Positions 10,523-20,415 of a stretch of DNA of 64,000 nt are shown here, in pieces (the stretch's first letter is position 1; every line of letters starts with the position of its first letter). The stretch covers positions 43,301 through 107,300 of the forward strand of contig PAPV01000009.1 in assembly GCA_002709075.1 (NCBI GenBank), in the 5' to 3' direction. The notes under the pieces are model-generated. The model was not told the origin of the DNA. It made no database searches and was given only the letters and a program-made list of their open reading frames with translations. Source of the DNA: Rhodospirillaceae bacterium. GTDB taxonomy: Bacteria > Pseudomonadota > Alphaproteobacteria > MPNO01 > UBA2964. Position numbers and translations under genes: made by a program.

Positions 10523-11110
10523 ATGTTACTAATCATAGATAATTACGATAGTTTTACCTACAATTTAGTACAGTATCTGGGCGAACTTGGGGCTAAAACC
10601 ATTGTAAGAAGAAACGACGCTATCTCAGCAAAAGAAGCTATAAACATGGACATAAAAGGGATATTGATCTCACCCGGCCCGTGTGAACCCGAACAGGCTG
10701 GAATTTGTCTGGAGCTGGTAGAAATGGCATCAAGAAAAATACCAATATTGGGGGTATGCCTGGGTCACCAAGCTATAAGTCAGGCATTCGGCGGCAAAAT
10801 AATTAGGGCTGAGACACCAATGCACGGAAAACCTAGTAAAATTTTTCATACTAATACAGATATATTTTCTGGCCTCCGGCAAGGTTTTTCCGCTATTCGT
10901 TATCATTCATTGATCGTAGAACGAAAAACACTTCCCGACACTCTAAAGATCACTGCAGAAACAAATAATAAAACCATTATGGCTGTAGCACACAAACAAT
11001 ATCCTGTTTTTGGTGTACAATTTCATCCTGAAAGCATAGACACAGATTTAGGGCATGTGCTTCTGTCAAATTTTATCGATTTGACCGAAAAAAGGGGGGA
11101 TACTAAATGA
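10523..11110 (+). CDS. trpG: Anthranilate synthase component II (glutamine amidotransferase)
   Basis: Hydrolyses glutamine and passes ammonia to TrpE. It is a 195-residue class I amidotransferase starting with the typical [15 protein letters not shown]. It has the oxyanion segment [11 protein letters not shown] (from residue 50), the nucleophile Cys79 in GVCLGHQ, and the His/Glu pair in GVQFHPES. Length fits a stand-alone TrpG. The final ATGA overlaps the trpD start by four bases, so trpG and trpD are translationally coupled. Confidence 0.97.
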   Translation: MLLIIDNYDSFTYNLVQYLGELGAKTIVRRNDAISAKEAINMDIKGILISPGPCEPEQAGICLELVEMASRKIPILGVCLGHQAISQAFGGKIIRAETPMHGKPSKIFHTNTDIFSGLRQGFSAIRYHSLIVERKTLPDTLKITAETNNKTIMAVAHKQYPVFGVQFHPESIDTDLGHVLLSNFIDLTEKRGDTK

Positions 11111-12150
11111 TATCGACGGTTGACGGCATAAAACCACTCTTATCTAAAGTGGCGGATGGCAAAGCTCTTAATAGAGACGAAGCAGAAACAGCTTTTGAGA
11201 TGATAATGTCGGGGGATGCAACACCAGCACAAATAGGTGCTTTTTTGATTGCACTGCGTGTGCGCGGTGAAACGGTAAGTGAAATAGGTGCTGCAGCAAA
11301 AATTATGCGATCCAAGGCCTCGCCTATTAAAGCACCAAAAAATGCAATTGATATAGTGGGAACAGGAGGTGATGGCGCTGGAACATTAAATATTTCTACC
11401 GGAGCAGCATTAGTTGTTGCGGGGTGCGGTGTACCCGTGGCAAAGCACGGCAACCGTGCACTCTCGTCCCTTTCGGGAGCAGCCGATGTGCTAGCAGCTT
11501 TGGGAGTAAACATCGATTGCGATATGGATTTAATAGAAAAAGGAATAAATAAAGCTGGTATCGGTTTTATGATGGCACCGCGCCATCACAGTGCAACTCG
11601 TCATGTAGCTGGTCCAAGAGTTGAACTTGCTACTCGTACGATCTTTAATTTGCTTGGCCCTTTATCCAACCCTGCAGGAGTAAAAAAGCTTTTGGTAGGT
11701 GTTTATGCTCGCGAATGGGTTGAACCGATAGCTCATGTACTTGGTAATCTAGGGGCAGAACGAGCTTGGGTAGTTCACGGGTCTGACGGACTTGATGAAC
11801 TCACTACAACCGGGCCTTCTTTCGTTGCTGCTTTTGAACACGGGACAGTGACAACTTTTGAGACAAAACCAGAAGACGCAGGCTTAAAGTTGTCGTCTAT
11901 TGAAGACTTAAAAGGTGGTGATAGTGAATACAACGCTGCTGCATTAAATGGGCTTCTTGACGGAAATAAAAGTGCTTATCGTGATATAGTTTTATACACA
12001 GCTGCGGCAGCTCTGGTTGTTGCGGGAAAAACCAAGGATCTGAGATCGGCAGTAAAAATTGCAGAACAATCAATTGACGATGGAATGGCACGATCAGCAT
12101 TAAATGCCCTTGTTCAAATTACTAACGAACGAAACACTGGTGCCAAATAA
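11107..12150 (+). CDS. trpD: Anthranilate phosphoribosyltransferase
   Basis: Transfers phosphoribosyl from PRPP to anthranilate. It is 347 residues with an N-terminal helical glycosyltransferase domain. The glycine-rich pyrophosphate loop GTGGDG is at residues 85-90, followed by the NISTG motif. The conserved KHGNRALSS segment and the GPLSNPA anthranilate-site segment are also present. It starts within an ATGA overlap of trpG and is followed one base later by trpC. Confidence 0.98.
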   Translation: MISTVDGIKPLLSKVADGKALNRDEAETAFEMIMSGDATPAQIGAFLIALRVRGETVSEIGAAAKIMRSKASPIKAPKNAIDIVGTGGDGAGTLNISTGAALVVAGCGVPVAKHGNRALSSLSGAADVLAALGVNIDCDMDLIEKGINKAGIGFMMAPRHHSATRHVAGPRVELATRTIFNLLGPLSNPAGVKKLLVGVYAREWVEPIAHVLGNLGAERAWVVHGSDGLDELTTTGPSFVAAFEHGTVTTFETKPEDAGLKLSSIEDLKGGDSEYNAAALNGLLDGNKSAYRDIVLYTAAAALVVAGKTKDLRSAVKIAEQSIDDGMARSALNALVQITNERNTGAK

Positions 12151-12151
12151 C

Positions 12152-12967
12152 ATGTCAAATGCTTTAACCAGTATCTGTGATTATAAAAGAGAGTACGTGT
12201 CAGCATGCAAAATACGTTCTCCTTTGGATGAAATTAATTCGCAAATTAATGAACAGACGTTGCCCAGAGCATTTGAAAAATCACTTCGTAACGCAGAACA
12301 GATCGGTTACGGACTTATTGCAGAAATTAAAAAAGCTTCACCAAGCGCAGGATTAATAAGGAATGATTTTGATCCGCAACTCATAGCACAAGAGTACAGT
12401 CGAGGCGGAGCAACGTGTCTCTCTGTTTTGACAGATGTTGAGTATTTTCAAGGTAGTGATTTGCACCTTAAAATGGCCAAAGAGGCTTGCAACTTACCTG
12501 TGTTAAGAAAAGATTTCATTATCGACAGTTATCAAGTTGCCGAAGCACGCGCGATTGGTGCTGATTGTATTCTTTTGATACTGGCTATATTGGATGATAC
12601 TGTTGCACATGATTTAGAAGATTATGCTTCTTCACTTGGAATGGATGTTCTAATTGAAGTGCATAACGAGGCAGAAGTTGAACGAGCACTCGATTTAAAA
12701 TCACCTTTAATCGGTATAAACAATCGCAATCTCAAAACCCTAAAAACGGATTTAAATACAACCACTAAGCTAGCTCCATTAATTCCGTCCGATCGAACAT
12801 TAATCTGCGAAAGTGGTCTAAAAAGCAGCTGTCATTTATCGAAAATGGCAAAACTTGGTGTCCGTAACTTTTTAATTGGGGAATCACTTATGTCACAATC
12901 AAACATAATAAATGGGGTACGAGCATTAATTCAAAATCCCATTCCATTTGGGAAAAGAAATCCATGA
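12152..12967 (+). CDS. trpC: Indole-3-glycerol phosphate synthase
   Basis: Closes the indole ring of CdRP in tryptophan synthesis; 271 residues, a TIM barrel without a fused TrpF. The catalytic Lys60 sits in AEIKKASPSAG, with VLRKDFI and the phosphate-binding ESGLKS segment downstream. The frame is open further upstream inside trpD, but the ATG at 12152, one base after the trpD stop, gives the normal N-terminus. It overlaps moaC by four bases (ATGA). Confidence 0.97.
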   Translation: MSNALTSICDYKREYVSACKIRSPLDEINSQINEQTLPRAFEKSLRNAEQIGYGLIAEIKKASPSAGLIRNDFDPQLIAQEYSRGGATCLSVLTDVEYFQGSDLHLKMAKEACNLPVLRKDFIIDSYQVAEARAIGADCILLILAILDDTVAHDLEDYASSLGMDVLIEVHNEAEVERALDLKSPLIGINNRNLKTLKTDLNTTTKLAPLIPSDRTLICESGLKSSCHLSKMAKLGVRNFLIGESLMSQSNIINGVRALIQNPIPFGKRNP

Positions 12968-13446
12968 AGGGAAAATTAACTCATATTGATATGGATGGAA
13001 ATGCCTCAATGGTTGATGTAAGCACAAAAGGTATTACCAAACGAAGTGCAACAGCCACTGGCAAAGTAAGAATGAAACAAGAAACGATGACTTTGATACA
13101 AGAAGCTCGTGTGAAGAAGGGTGATGTCCTCTCAGTCGCTAAACTAGCTGGAATAATGGGGGCAAAAAAAACAAGTGATTTAATACCCCTTTGTCACCCT
13201 TTAGCAATAAGTTCCATAGACCTAAACTTTATATTACGTCCTGAAGAAAATGCATTAGAAATAATTGCAACATGCCAGGTGTATGCGAGAACAGGCGTTG
13301 AAATGGAGGCTCTAACAGCGGTCTCCATCTCCGCTCTTGCAATTTACGATATGTGTAAGGCAGTTGACCGGACAATGCACTTAACAGATATACGTTTGAT
13401 AGCGAAATCCGGAGGTCAATCGGGAGCATTTAAAAATAATGACTAA
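12964..13446 (+). CDS. moaC: Cyclic pyranopterin monophosphate synthase
   Basis: The second enzyme of molybdopterin synthesis, acting after the radical-SAM enzyme MoaA to form cPMP. It is 160 residues. The N-terminal LTHIDMDGNASMVDVS, the DLIPLCHPL active-site stretch and the TGVEMEALTAVS segment are family hallmarks. It is translationally coupled to trpC (ATGA) and overlaps moeA by eight bases. The trpC-moaC-moeA-lexA order is conserved in Alphaproteobacteria, without a functional link between tryptophan and molybdenum cofactor. Confidence 0.97.
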   Translation: MKGKLTHIDMDGNASMVDVSTKGITKRSATATGKVRMKQETMTLIQEARVKKGDVLSVAKLAGIMGAKKTSDLIPLCHPLAISSIDLNFILRPEENALEIIATCQVYARTGVEMEALTAVSISALAIYDMCKAVDRTMHLTDIRLIAKSGGQSGAFKNND

Positions 13447-14647
13447 TCTACTGCCCGTTTTTGAAGCACAGCGTCGTATTTGTACAGCTATGCCCGTTGT
13501 AGACGTTGAACAAGTGCAATTAGCCGACGCCTACGGCCGAATCCTTGCCAAAAATGAAGCGGCTCGACGGACCCAACCTCCTCATGCAGTTTCTGCTATG
13601 GATGGCTATGCGGTAATTGCTGAGGACATAAAAACTTTACCCAAATCACTATCAGTTATTGGAGAAGTCCCTACTGGTCAAAAATATATCGGATCACTCT
13701 CTTCGGGGCAGGCCATTCGGCTTTTCACAGGATCTCGGGTTCCAGATGGTGCCGATACCATTGTTATTCAAGAAAACACAGAGCGGACAGGTGATATTGT
13801 TCGTGTTGTTTGCGGAGAGGCACCCTCAGGTAAATTTATTCGCAAAGCAGGATTAGATTTTTCTGAAGGTGATGTTCTTCTGAATGCACCAAAAAAACTC
13901 TCAGCTCGAGATATTGGCTTAGCAGCAAGTATGAACCTACCCTGGTTGACAGTTCGTCAAAAACCAAGAATTTCATTGTTGGCTACTGGAGATGAAATTG
14001 TTATGCCAGGTAACCCTATAGGAGAAAATCAGATTGTAAGTTCGAATGTTCTTGCGCTGCAGTCACTCATTCGCTGTCATGGGGGTCAGCCAATCGACTT
14101 AGGTATAGCTCCGGATAACGAAAAACAGTTTTACGAGATTGCCAAAAACGCACTAAGAACAGATGTATTGGTCACCACCGGTGGAGCATCAGTCGGGAAT
14201 TACGATCTTGTACAAAAAGTTCTTAGAAAAATGGGTCTAGAGTTAAATTTCTGGCAAATAGCGATGCGCCCAGGGAAACCCCTTATGTTTGGAAATATTG
14301 ACAAAACGATGATAATCGGTCTTCCAGGAAATCCTGTTTCAAGTTTTGTCTGTGCAAAGATATTTCTTGCCCCCGCAATCGAGGCAATGCAAGGTTTAAA
14401 ACAATTCACTGTTAATACAAGAAAAGCGCAATTGGGTTGCTACCTTAATGAAAATGATGAAAGAGAAGATTATTTGCGCGCGGTTACTTCTGTGAGTGAA
14501 AACGGAACATTAATAGCAACACCTTTCCCCAAACAAGACAGTTCTGCATTTTCTGATCTTGCAAAATCTGACTGTCTTATCATCCGTCCACCTTTTGCAG
14601 CAGAAGCAAAAAAGGGTGAGACCGTTGACATATTCTGGTTAGGCTAA
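13439..14647 (+). CDS. moeA: Molybdopterin molybdenumtransferase
   Basis: Inserts molybdate into adenylylated molybdopterin. It is 402 residues with the four MoeA domains. The SAMDGYA motif near residue 50, the GxGxxx-like MoCF-binding domain with TTGGASVGNYD, and PGNPVSS near residue 300 are recognisable. It overlaps moaC by eight bases, so the two are probably one transcript. Its presence implies at least one molybdoenzyme elsewhere in the genome. Confidence 0.97.
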   Translation: MTNLLPVFEAQRRICTAMPVVDVEQVQLADAYGRILAKNEAARRTQPPHAVSAMDGYAVIAEDIKTLPKSLSVIGEVPTGQKYIGSLSSGQAIRLFTGSRVPDGADTIVIQENTERTGDIVRVVCGEAPSGKFIRKAGLDFSEGDVLLNAPKKLSARDIGLAASMNLPWLTVRQKPRISLLATGDEIVMPGNPIGENQIVSSNVLALQSLIRCHGGQPIDLGIAPDNEKQFYEIAKNALRTDVLVTTGGASVGNYDLVQKVLRKMGLELNFWQIAMRPGKPLMFGNIDKTMIIGLPGNPVSSFVCAKIFLAPAIEAMQGLKQFTVNTRKAQLGCYLNENDEREDYLRAVTSVSENGTLIATPFPKQDSSAFSDLAKSDCLIIRPPFAAEAKKGETVDIFWLG

Positions 14648-14726
14648 AAAATAAAAAAGGTCTTCCGTACTCATTTGTTGACCCGATTCAAGAACTTTTA
14701 TAAAAAAACTCATCTGTTTATGTTTT

Positions 14727-14741
14727 GTTCCGGAATTGTAA
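14727..14741. promoter_or_regulatory. Weak candidate LexA (SOS) box upstream of lexA
   Basis: GTTC-N7-GTAA lies 28 bases before the lexA ATG. The alphaproteobacterial LexA box is GTTC-N7-GTTC, so the first half is perfect and the second matches only GT. Location before lexA is the main argument. It may be a degenerate site or chance. Confidence 0.25.
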
Positions 14742-14768
14742 TGGATTAATAAATGCCGTGAGGTTGCA

Positions 14769-15473
14769 ATGTTGACCCCCAGACAACACGAATTAATAAA
14801 ATTCATAGATCGAAAATTAAAATTGCACGGCATTTCGCCTTCTTTTGATGAAATGAAAACTGCAGTAGGATTAAAGTCGAAATCGGGCGTACATCGATTA
14901 ATTACGGGACTTGAGGAACGGGGTTTCCTTCGTCGTTTACCCCATCGTGCCCGCGCACTTGAAATTATCAAGCTACCTGAAAACATGAGTGCAGATTTTC
15001 CTCCCACTGGCGGATTTCAACCAAATGTCATTGATGGGGGTTTTTCAAAAGATACTATCTCTAAAGCTAATCGAAAAACAGATGAAAACGATACTATAAG
15101 TATACCACTGTACGGAAAGATTGCCGCAGGACTCCCCGTAGAAGCCCTACGGGATCAAACACAATGTCTGAAAGTTTCTTGTGATTTAGTGGGCCGGGGG
15201 GATCATTATGCGCTAACTGTTGAAGGTGATTCGATGATAGAGGCTGGAATATCAGATGGGGATATTGCAATAATTGAACATACTGATGACTGCGAAAACG
15301 GATCAATTGTTGTAGCTCTTTTGAATGAAAATGAAGTTACTTTGAAGCGAATAAGAAAAAAAGGGAAATCAATCGCTTTAGAACCAGCCAATAAGAATTA
15401 TGAAACAAGAATTTTTGGTCCAGATCAAGTTTCAATACAGGGTCGTCTAAAAGCTATTATGCGCAAATATTGA
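14769..15473 (+). CDS. lexA: LexA repressor (SOS regulator, S24 autopeptidase)
   Basis: Represses DNA-damage genes and self-cleaves with RecA-ssDNA. It is 234 residues. An N-terminal winged helix (about 1-65, beginning MLTPRQHELIKFI) is followed by a linker and the S24 peptidase domain. The self-cleavage bond is Ala120-Gly121 in KIAAGLPVEA, and the catalytic dyad is Ser155 (GDSMIEAG) and Lys193 (VTLKRI). The ATG at 14769 has GAGG upstream. The linker (about 70-110) is long, as in many alphaproteobacterial LexA proteins. It sits between moeA and gltX; comEC, often found after lexA in this group, is not here. Confidence 0.97.
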   Translation: MLTPRQHELIKFIDRKLKLHGISPSFDEMKTAVGLKSKSGVHRLITGLEERGFLRRLPHRARALEIIKLPENMSADFPPTGGFQPNVIDGGFSKDTISKANRKTDENDTISIPLYGKIAAGLPVEALRDQTQCLKVSCDLVGRGDHYALTVEGDSMIEAGISDGDIAIIEHTDDCENGSIVVALLNENEVTLKRIRKKGKSIALEPANKNYETRIFGPDQVSIQGRLKAIMRKY

Positions 15474-15581
15474 CAACTGCTTACACAAAATAAATCACCA
15501 TCTAATTTATCTCGAATGCGCATAGAACAAAAGTTACAAACTCGGGTCGACACATCTAAAAAATTTTGATTTAACCCTAAT

Positions 15582-16970
15582 ATGCCTTCAAAAATAACCA
15601 CTAGGTTTGCCCCCTCTCCAACTGGCTATCTCCACATTGGGGGTGCTAGAACAGCACTTTTTAATATGCTTTTTGCTCGACAAACTGGTGGGGACTATCT
15701 GCTGCGGATTGAAGATACCGATAGAAAACGGTCTACACCAGAGGCAATCAAAGCAATTACTGATGGGCTAGAATGGCTGGGTCTTATGCCTGATAAAAAA
15801 CCAGTCTACCAATCTAAAAATTTTGAACAACACGTGGCAATAGCACGTAAACTGTTAGCTGAAGGCAAAGCTTATCATTGTTATAGTACGCCTGAAGAAT
15901 TACAGGAAAAACGAAAAAAAGCTCGTGCTGAAGGGCGGTCAATACGGTACGATGGAACATGGCGGCATAAAACGCCTTCTGAAGCTCCATCAGACGTGCA
16001 GCCGGTCATTCGTCTTAAGGCACCCACCACAGGTGCAACAGTTATAATGGACTGTGTACAGGGGGAAGTAAAAGTTGATAATAGCCAACTTGACGACATG
16101 ATCATTCTGAGGAGTGACGGTACCCCAACCTACATGCTCTCGGTTGTTGTCGACGATCATGATATGAAAATTAGCCATGTTATTAGAGGCGACGATCATT
16201 TAACAAATGCCTTTCGGCAAACACAATTATTCAACGCACTGGGCTGGCAGGCGCCAATATATGCCCATATACCGCTTATTCATGGCTCCGATGGCACAAA
16301 AATGTCAAAAAGGCACGGGGCTCTGGGGATCGAAAAATATCGCGAAATGGGATATTTACCGGAAGCGCTGATAAACTATCTGCTCAGACTTGGCTGGAGC
16401 CATGGGGATGATGAAATCATCTCAATAAAGCAAGCAGTGGAATGGTTTAAATTAGAAAACATAAATAAAGGAGCTGCACGCTTTGATTTTGGCAAGCTTT
16501 CCGCACTAAACGGGAATTATTTACAAACTATTGATAATGATATTGTAATCCAATTAATCGGAAAACACTCAAAAATCGATAAAACATTCAATTTAAGGCT
16601 AAAAAAAGGTCTTTCCAGCTTAAAAAATAAATCAAATACAATACTTGAACTATGTGATAACGCACACTTTTATTTGTGTAATCGTCCGGTCTCTATTGAA
16701 GCAGATGCGCTCAAATTTCTTAACAGTGATGCATTAGTTTATCTAGAAGAAATAAAAACGCGTTTAAAGTTTTTGTCCACTTGGACGGAAGAAGAGATAA
16801 AATCGGAGATAAATCATTATATTCGCGCTAAAAATCTTAAACTTGTTCAATTAGCTCAACCCTTGCGCGCAGCTATTTGTGGTACAACAGTGTCACCTAG
16901 CATTTTTGAGGTACTTTATGCTCTGGGAAAAGAGGAAGCTCTGGGCCGCATATCGGATGTTGCGAGATGA
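15582..16970 (+). CDS. gltX: Glutamyl-tRNA synthetase
   Basis: A class I aminoacyl-tRNA synthetase of 462 residues charging tRNA-Glu. Its HIGH-type motif is YLHIGGA (residues 16-22) and the KMSKS-type loop is KMSKR at 240-244. The C-terminal anticodon-binding helical region is present. Many Alphaproteobacteria have two GltX copies, and whether this one is discriminating cannot be judged here. It lies between lexA and gltA. Confidence 0.97.
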   Translation: MPSKITTRFAPSPTGYLHIGGARTALFNMLFARQTGGDYLLRIEDTDRKRSTPEAIKAITDGLEWLGLMPDKKPVYQSKNFEQHVAIARKLLAEGKAYHCYSTPEELQEKRKKARAEGRSIRYDGTWRHKTPSEAPSDVQPVIRLKAPTTGATVIMDCVQGEVKVDNSQLDDMIILRSDGTPTYMLSVVVDDHDMKISHVIRGDDHLTNAFRQTQLFNALGWQAPIYAHIPLIHGSDGTKMSKRHGALGIEKYREMGYLPEALINYLLRLGWSHGDDEIISIKQAVEWFKLENINKGAARFDFGKLSALNGNYLQTIDNDIVIQLIGKHSKIDKTFNLRLKKGLSSLKNKSNTILELCDNAHFYLCNRPVSIEADALKFLNSDALVYLEEIKTRLKFLSTWTEEEIKSEINHYIRAKNLKLVQLAQPLRAAICGTTVSPSIFEVLYALGKEEALGRISDVAR

Positions 16971-17072
16971 AATTATGGAAGTTTGATTTATCTAGTTTTA
17001 TTAGTTATTTCTATAAGACACGGGTTTTAAAAAGTTAGCCGCTTGAACCGTCGTCCATGAAAGGTAAAATTT

Positions 17073-18392
17073 ATGAGTGAGGATACAACGAAGGGCACCA
17101 ATAAAACCGTTACAATTACCGATGATTCTACCGGAAAACAGGCAACTTTTCCACTTGTAACGGGCACTGATGGTCCACCAGTAATTGATATACGAAGACT
17201 TTACGCAGAACTGGGGTGCTTCACTTACGATCCCGGATTTATAGCCACAGGCAGCTGTGAGTCCAATATTACGTTCATAGATGGGGATAAAGGCATCCTT
17301 CTACATCGTGGGTATCCGATTGAACAGTTAGTACGACACTGCTCGCATCTTGAAGTTTGTTACTTATTATTAAAGGGTGAACTACCCAATCAAGCACAGT
17401 TCGATAAATTTAGCAGCGATATCACTAACCATACAATGCTTCATGAACAATTACACAATCTTTATCGGGGTTTTAGACGCGATGCTCATCCAATGGCTAT
17501 TATGTGTGGTGTTGCTGGTGCCCTGTCCGCATTTTACCACGACAGTACCGATATAAATGATCCATATCAACGAATGGTCGCCTCTTACAGAATGATAGCA
17601 AAAATGCCAACAATTGCTGGATGGGCATACAAGTACTCTCTTGGTCAACCATTTATGTACCCTAAAAATGATCTTGGGTATGCAGAAAATTTCTTATGGA
17701 TGTTATTTGGTCACCCTTGCGAAGAATATCTTGTAAATCCTGTTATTGCGAGAGCGATGGATCGTATCCTTATACTACACGCAGACCATGAACAAAATGC
17801 CTCGACATCCACCGTACGTTTATCTGGGTCAAGTGGAGCAAACCCATTTGCTTGCATTTCTGCTGGGATTGCCAGTCTCTGGGGCCCTGCACATGGCGGT
17901 GCAAATGAGGCTGTCCTAAAAATGCTAGGTCAGATTGGTAACAAAGCAAACATCAATGAATTCGTTAAAAAGGCGAAAGACCCAGAAGATCCGTTTAGAA
18001 TCATGGGTTTTGGCCATAGGGTTTACAAAAATTTTGATCCTAGGGCAAAAATTATGCAGAAAACTTGTCATGAAGTGTTAAATGAGTTGGGGGTAGAAAG
18101 TGAACCGTTATTGGAACTTGCAATGGCATTGGAACGAATAGCACTAGAGGATGAATATTTTATTGAGAGGAAACTTTATCCAAATGTAGATTTCTATTCT
18201 GGAATAATTTTTCGAGCTCTAGGAATACCTACAACTATGTTTACTGTATTGTTTGCAGTTGCCCGAACTGTTGGTTGGATCGCCCAATGGAATGAAATGA
18301 TAGAAGACCCAACTCAAAAAATAGGTCGACCGCGCCAACTATACACAGGGTCAAAACGACGAGATGCTGCTCCCATAGAAGAACGTCAATAA
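17073..18392 (+). CDS. gltA: Citrate synthase (type II, hexameric type)
   Basis: Condenses oxaloacetate with acetyl-CoA as the entry step of the TCA cycle. It is 439 residues with the N-terminal beta-rich extension typical of the Gram-negative NADH-sensitive type. Catalytic segments are [15 protein letters not shown] (active-site His), [14 protein letters not shown] (second His) and the Asp region near [13 protein letters not shown]. The ATG at 17073 follows AAAGGT. It is convergent with lpxB across 35 bases with no obvious terminator hairpin. The gltX-gltA-lpxB neighbourhood is a classic alphaproteobacterial arrangement. Confidence 0.98.
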   Translation: MSEDTTKGTNKTVTITDDSTGKQATFPLVTGTDGPPVIDIRRLYAELGCFTYDPGFIATGSCESNITFIDGDKGILLHRGYPIEQLVRHCSHLEVCYLLLKGELPNQAQFDKFSSDITNHTMLHEQLHNLYRGFRRDAHPMAIMCGVAGALSAFYHDSTDINDPYQRMVASYRMIAKMPTIAGWAYKYSLGQPFMYPKNDLGYAENFLWMLFGHPCEEYLVNPVIARAMDRILILHADHEQNASTSTVRLSGSSGANPFACISAGIASLWGPAHGGANEAVLKMLGQIGNKANINEFVKKAKDPEDPFRIMGFGHRVYKNFDPRAKIMQKTCHEVLNELGVESEPLLELAMALERIALEDEYFIERKLYPNVDFYSGIIFRALGIPTTMFTVLFAVARTVGWIAQWNEMIEDPTQKIGRPRQLYTGSKRRDAAPIEERQ

Positions 18393-18427
18393 AATCCATC
18401 GTGAGGTAAATAAGGTAAAAATATTGG

Positions 18428-19603
18428 TTAATGCTTGAATTTTATTTGTTCCAAAACAACCTCTGCTGCAGCTTTGCTTGGACTGCCATCAGAAGGGCGA
18501 AGTTGTTCAATAATTTGACTTACCGCCTTAACCTGGGCACTCGCAACTTTCGGATTATCAATTAGATAACATAAATCTTTTTTTAATATATCAGGTGTGC
18601 AGAAGCGCTGAATTCGTTCCGGGATTACTTCTTGATCAACCAAAATATTACAAAGACTGACATATTTAACTTTTGCTAATCTTCTAGCAATGAACTCAGT
18701 TATGGGATTAGTGTGATAGGCTATTATTGATGGAACACCTAATTGTGCCAATTCAATTGAAATAGTTCCGGAAGCTGCGAGTGCGTAATTACAAGCAGCC
18801 ATAGCACAATATCGTTCGCGTTCTCCGGTTACAACGCTAACGGGTAGAGCCCAATCAGCTATTTCCTTGCGAATCCTACAAGCTGTTGCACTTATTGCTG
18901 GTATTACAATTTTTAAATTTGCATAGCGCTTTCCTAGAAGACTGATAGTCTTTTTAAATACTGGCAAATGATGATTAAGTTCCCCCATTCGGCTCCCTGG
19001 AAAAACACCAAGCAAAGTATCTGCTTCACTAATTGCATTTTTTTCACGAAAGAAAAGTCCATCATTCTTATTGATGCCTTTTTCCAGGACCGGGTGACCC
19101 ACAAAGGTAGCCGGTAATCCAGCACGTTGAAACCAAGGAGGTTCAAATGGCAAAAGGCATAACATGTGGTCAATCTTACCGACAAACTTTTTTAGGCGTC
19201 CTGGCCGCCAGGCCCAAACCGATGGAGCAACGTAATGTATGCGTGCCATATCCTTCTTAATAGTTCGATTTAGTACACCAAGACAAAAACCCGGAGAATC
19301 TATAGTAACAAGTGCGTCTGGACTCATCCGTGTAATTTCGTCAGCAGTGAGTTGCATACGCTTGAAAAGATTCCGGGCATGAGGAATTAGTTCTATTAAA
19401 CCCATTAAGGTTATTTCTTCCATAGGGAAAAGCGATTTAAGGCCTTCTCCCAGCATATTCTCTCCACCAATACCGGCGAAAACTACATCACCACCTGTCT
19501 TTAGCTTGATCGCCTGCATCAGTTTCCCCCCCAGAATATCACCAGAGGGTTCTCCTGCTATAATAAAAATAAGGGGCTTTTTGGGGTTGATGTTTCTTAT
19601 CAA
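18428..19603 (-). CDS. lpxB: Lipid-A-disaccharide synthase
   Basis: Joins UDP-2,3-diacylglucosamine and lipid X to form the lipid A disaccharide at the inner membrane. It is 391 residues, GT19 family, with the AGEPSGDILGG motif near residue 16 and the APSVWAWRPGR segment. No ATG precedes the GEPSGD motif in frame; the only plausible start is a TTG at 19603, in a TTGA four-base overlap with the lpxI stop. Last gene of the envelope block before the convergent gltA. Confidence 0.95.
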   Translation of the reverse strand: MIRNINPKKPLIFIIAGEPSGDILGGKLMQAIKLKTGGDVVFAGIGGENMLGEGLKSLFPMEEITLMGLIELIPHARNLFKRMQLTADEITRMSPDALVTIDSPGFCLGVLNRTIKKDMARIHYVAPSVWAWRPGRLKKFVGKIDHMLCLLPFEPPWFQRAGLPATFVGHPVLEKGINKNDGLFFREKNAISEADTLLGVFPGSRMGELNHHLPVFKKTISLLGKRYANLKIVIPAISATACRIRKEIADWALPVSVVTGERERYCAMAACNYALAASGTISIELAQLGVPSIIAYHTNPITEFIARRLAKVKYVSLCNILVDQEVIPERIQRFCTPDILKKDLCYLIDNPKVASAQVKAVSQIIEQLRPSDGSPSKAAAEVVLEQIKFKH

Positions 19604-20415
19604 AATTCAACAGCCATAACAAATACACCAGACTGATCGGCAATACCGGTTAATTCATTTTTATCAAGCACTATTGCTCTACCAGCTTCAATTACGACAC
19701 CAGAAAACTTTGACTGCACTAAAGTTTTAATAGTGTCCACACCTATTACGGGCAAATCAATCCGCCTTTCCTGTTGTGGCTTACATGTTTTTATTAGTAT
19801 TGCCCCTAAACCTGACCTTTGTAATGGCGTACAACGGCGAATAAGAGCATCGGTTCCATCTATTCCTTCAACACCAAGTACAATACCCTGTTGCACAACA
19901 GCAGCCTGTCCAATATCCAATTCACCTACCACTCGAGCTACCCTGAGACCATGTTTAATATCGGCTTCCTGCTCATCGGTAGGAAAATTTTTTCCGTAAG
20001 TTCCGGGTGATGCAATGCAATTACTTAAAATATCATCTGGTCCAATAACAGAGAAACCTTCACCCTCTAGAGCTTGTATCAATTTGGACAAAATTGAGTC
20101 ATCTCCGATCCACTTTAGTCCTAACAGTGCTGCTTTTTTTAATGCCCAAGCATCCAATTTTAACTCCCGCAAGCTAGGCCGTTTTATAGACCCTGCAAAA
20201 ACTAGCTCAATCACTTGGGCATCACGTAAAAATTTTATTCCTTTGCCAACGTCTCCCATCCGTATCGTCTTATACGGAAACGACTCAATCATTCGTTTAT
20301 TTGTCTGACCTTCGAGGGCAAGTATTAAAAATTCGCGACCGTTATCAATACACGCACTGGCGAGTTTTCTGGGAAGCTCTCCGCCGCCCGCTACTATACC
20401 AAGCTTAGGTTCCAT
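19600..20415 (-). CDS. lpxI: UDP-2,3-diacylglucosamine pyrophosphatase LpxI
   Basis: Hydrolyses UDP-2,3-diacylglucosamine to lipid X and UMP, the alphaproteobacterial alternative to LpxH. It is 271 residues. The N-terminal LGIVAGGGELP and the C-terminal GPKG-like segment with LPVIGVDTI are characteristic (DUF1009 family). The reading frame is open 63 codons further upstream inside lpxA, but the ATG at 20415 gives the normal protein and overlaps the lpxA end by 11 bases. It overlaps lpxB by four bases. Confidence 0.93.
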   Translation of the reverse strand: MEPKLGIVAGGGELPRKLASACIDNGREFLILALEGQTNKRMIESFPYKTIRMGDVGKGIKFLRDAQVIELVFAGSIKRPSLRELKLDAWALKKAALLGLKWIGDDSILSKLIQALEGEGFSVIGPDDILSNCIASPGTYGKNFPTDEQEADIKHGLRVARVVGELDIGQAAVVQQGIVLGVEGIDGTDALIRRCTPLQRSGLGAILIKTCKPQQERRIDLPVIGVDTIKTLVQSKFSGVVIEAGRAIVLDKNELTGIADQSGVFVMAVEF

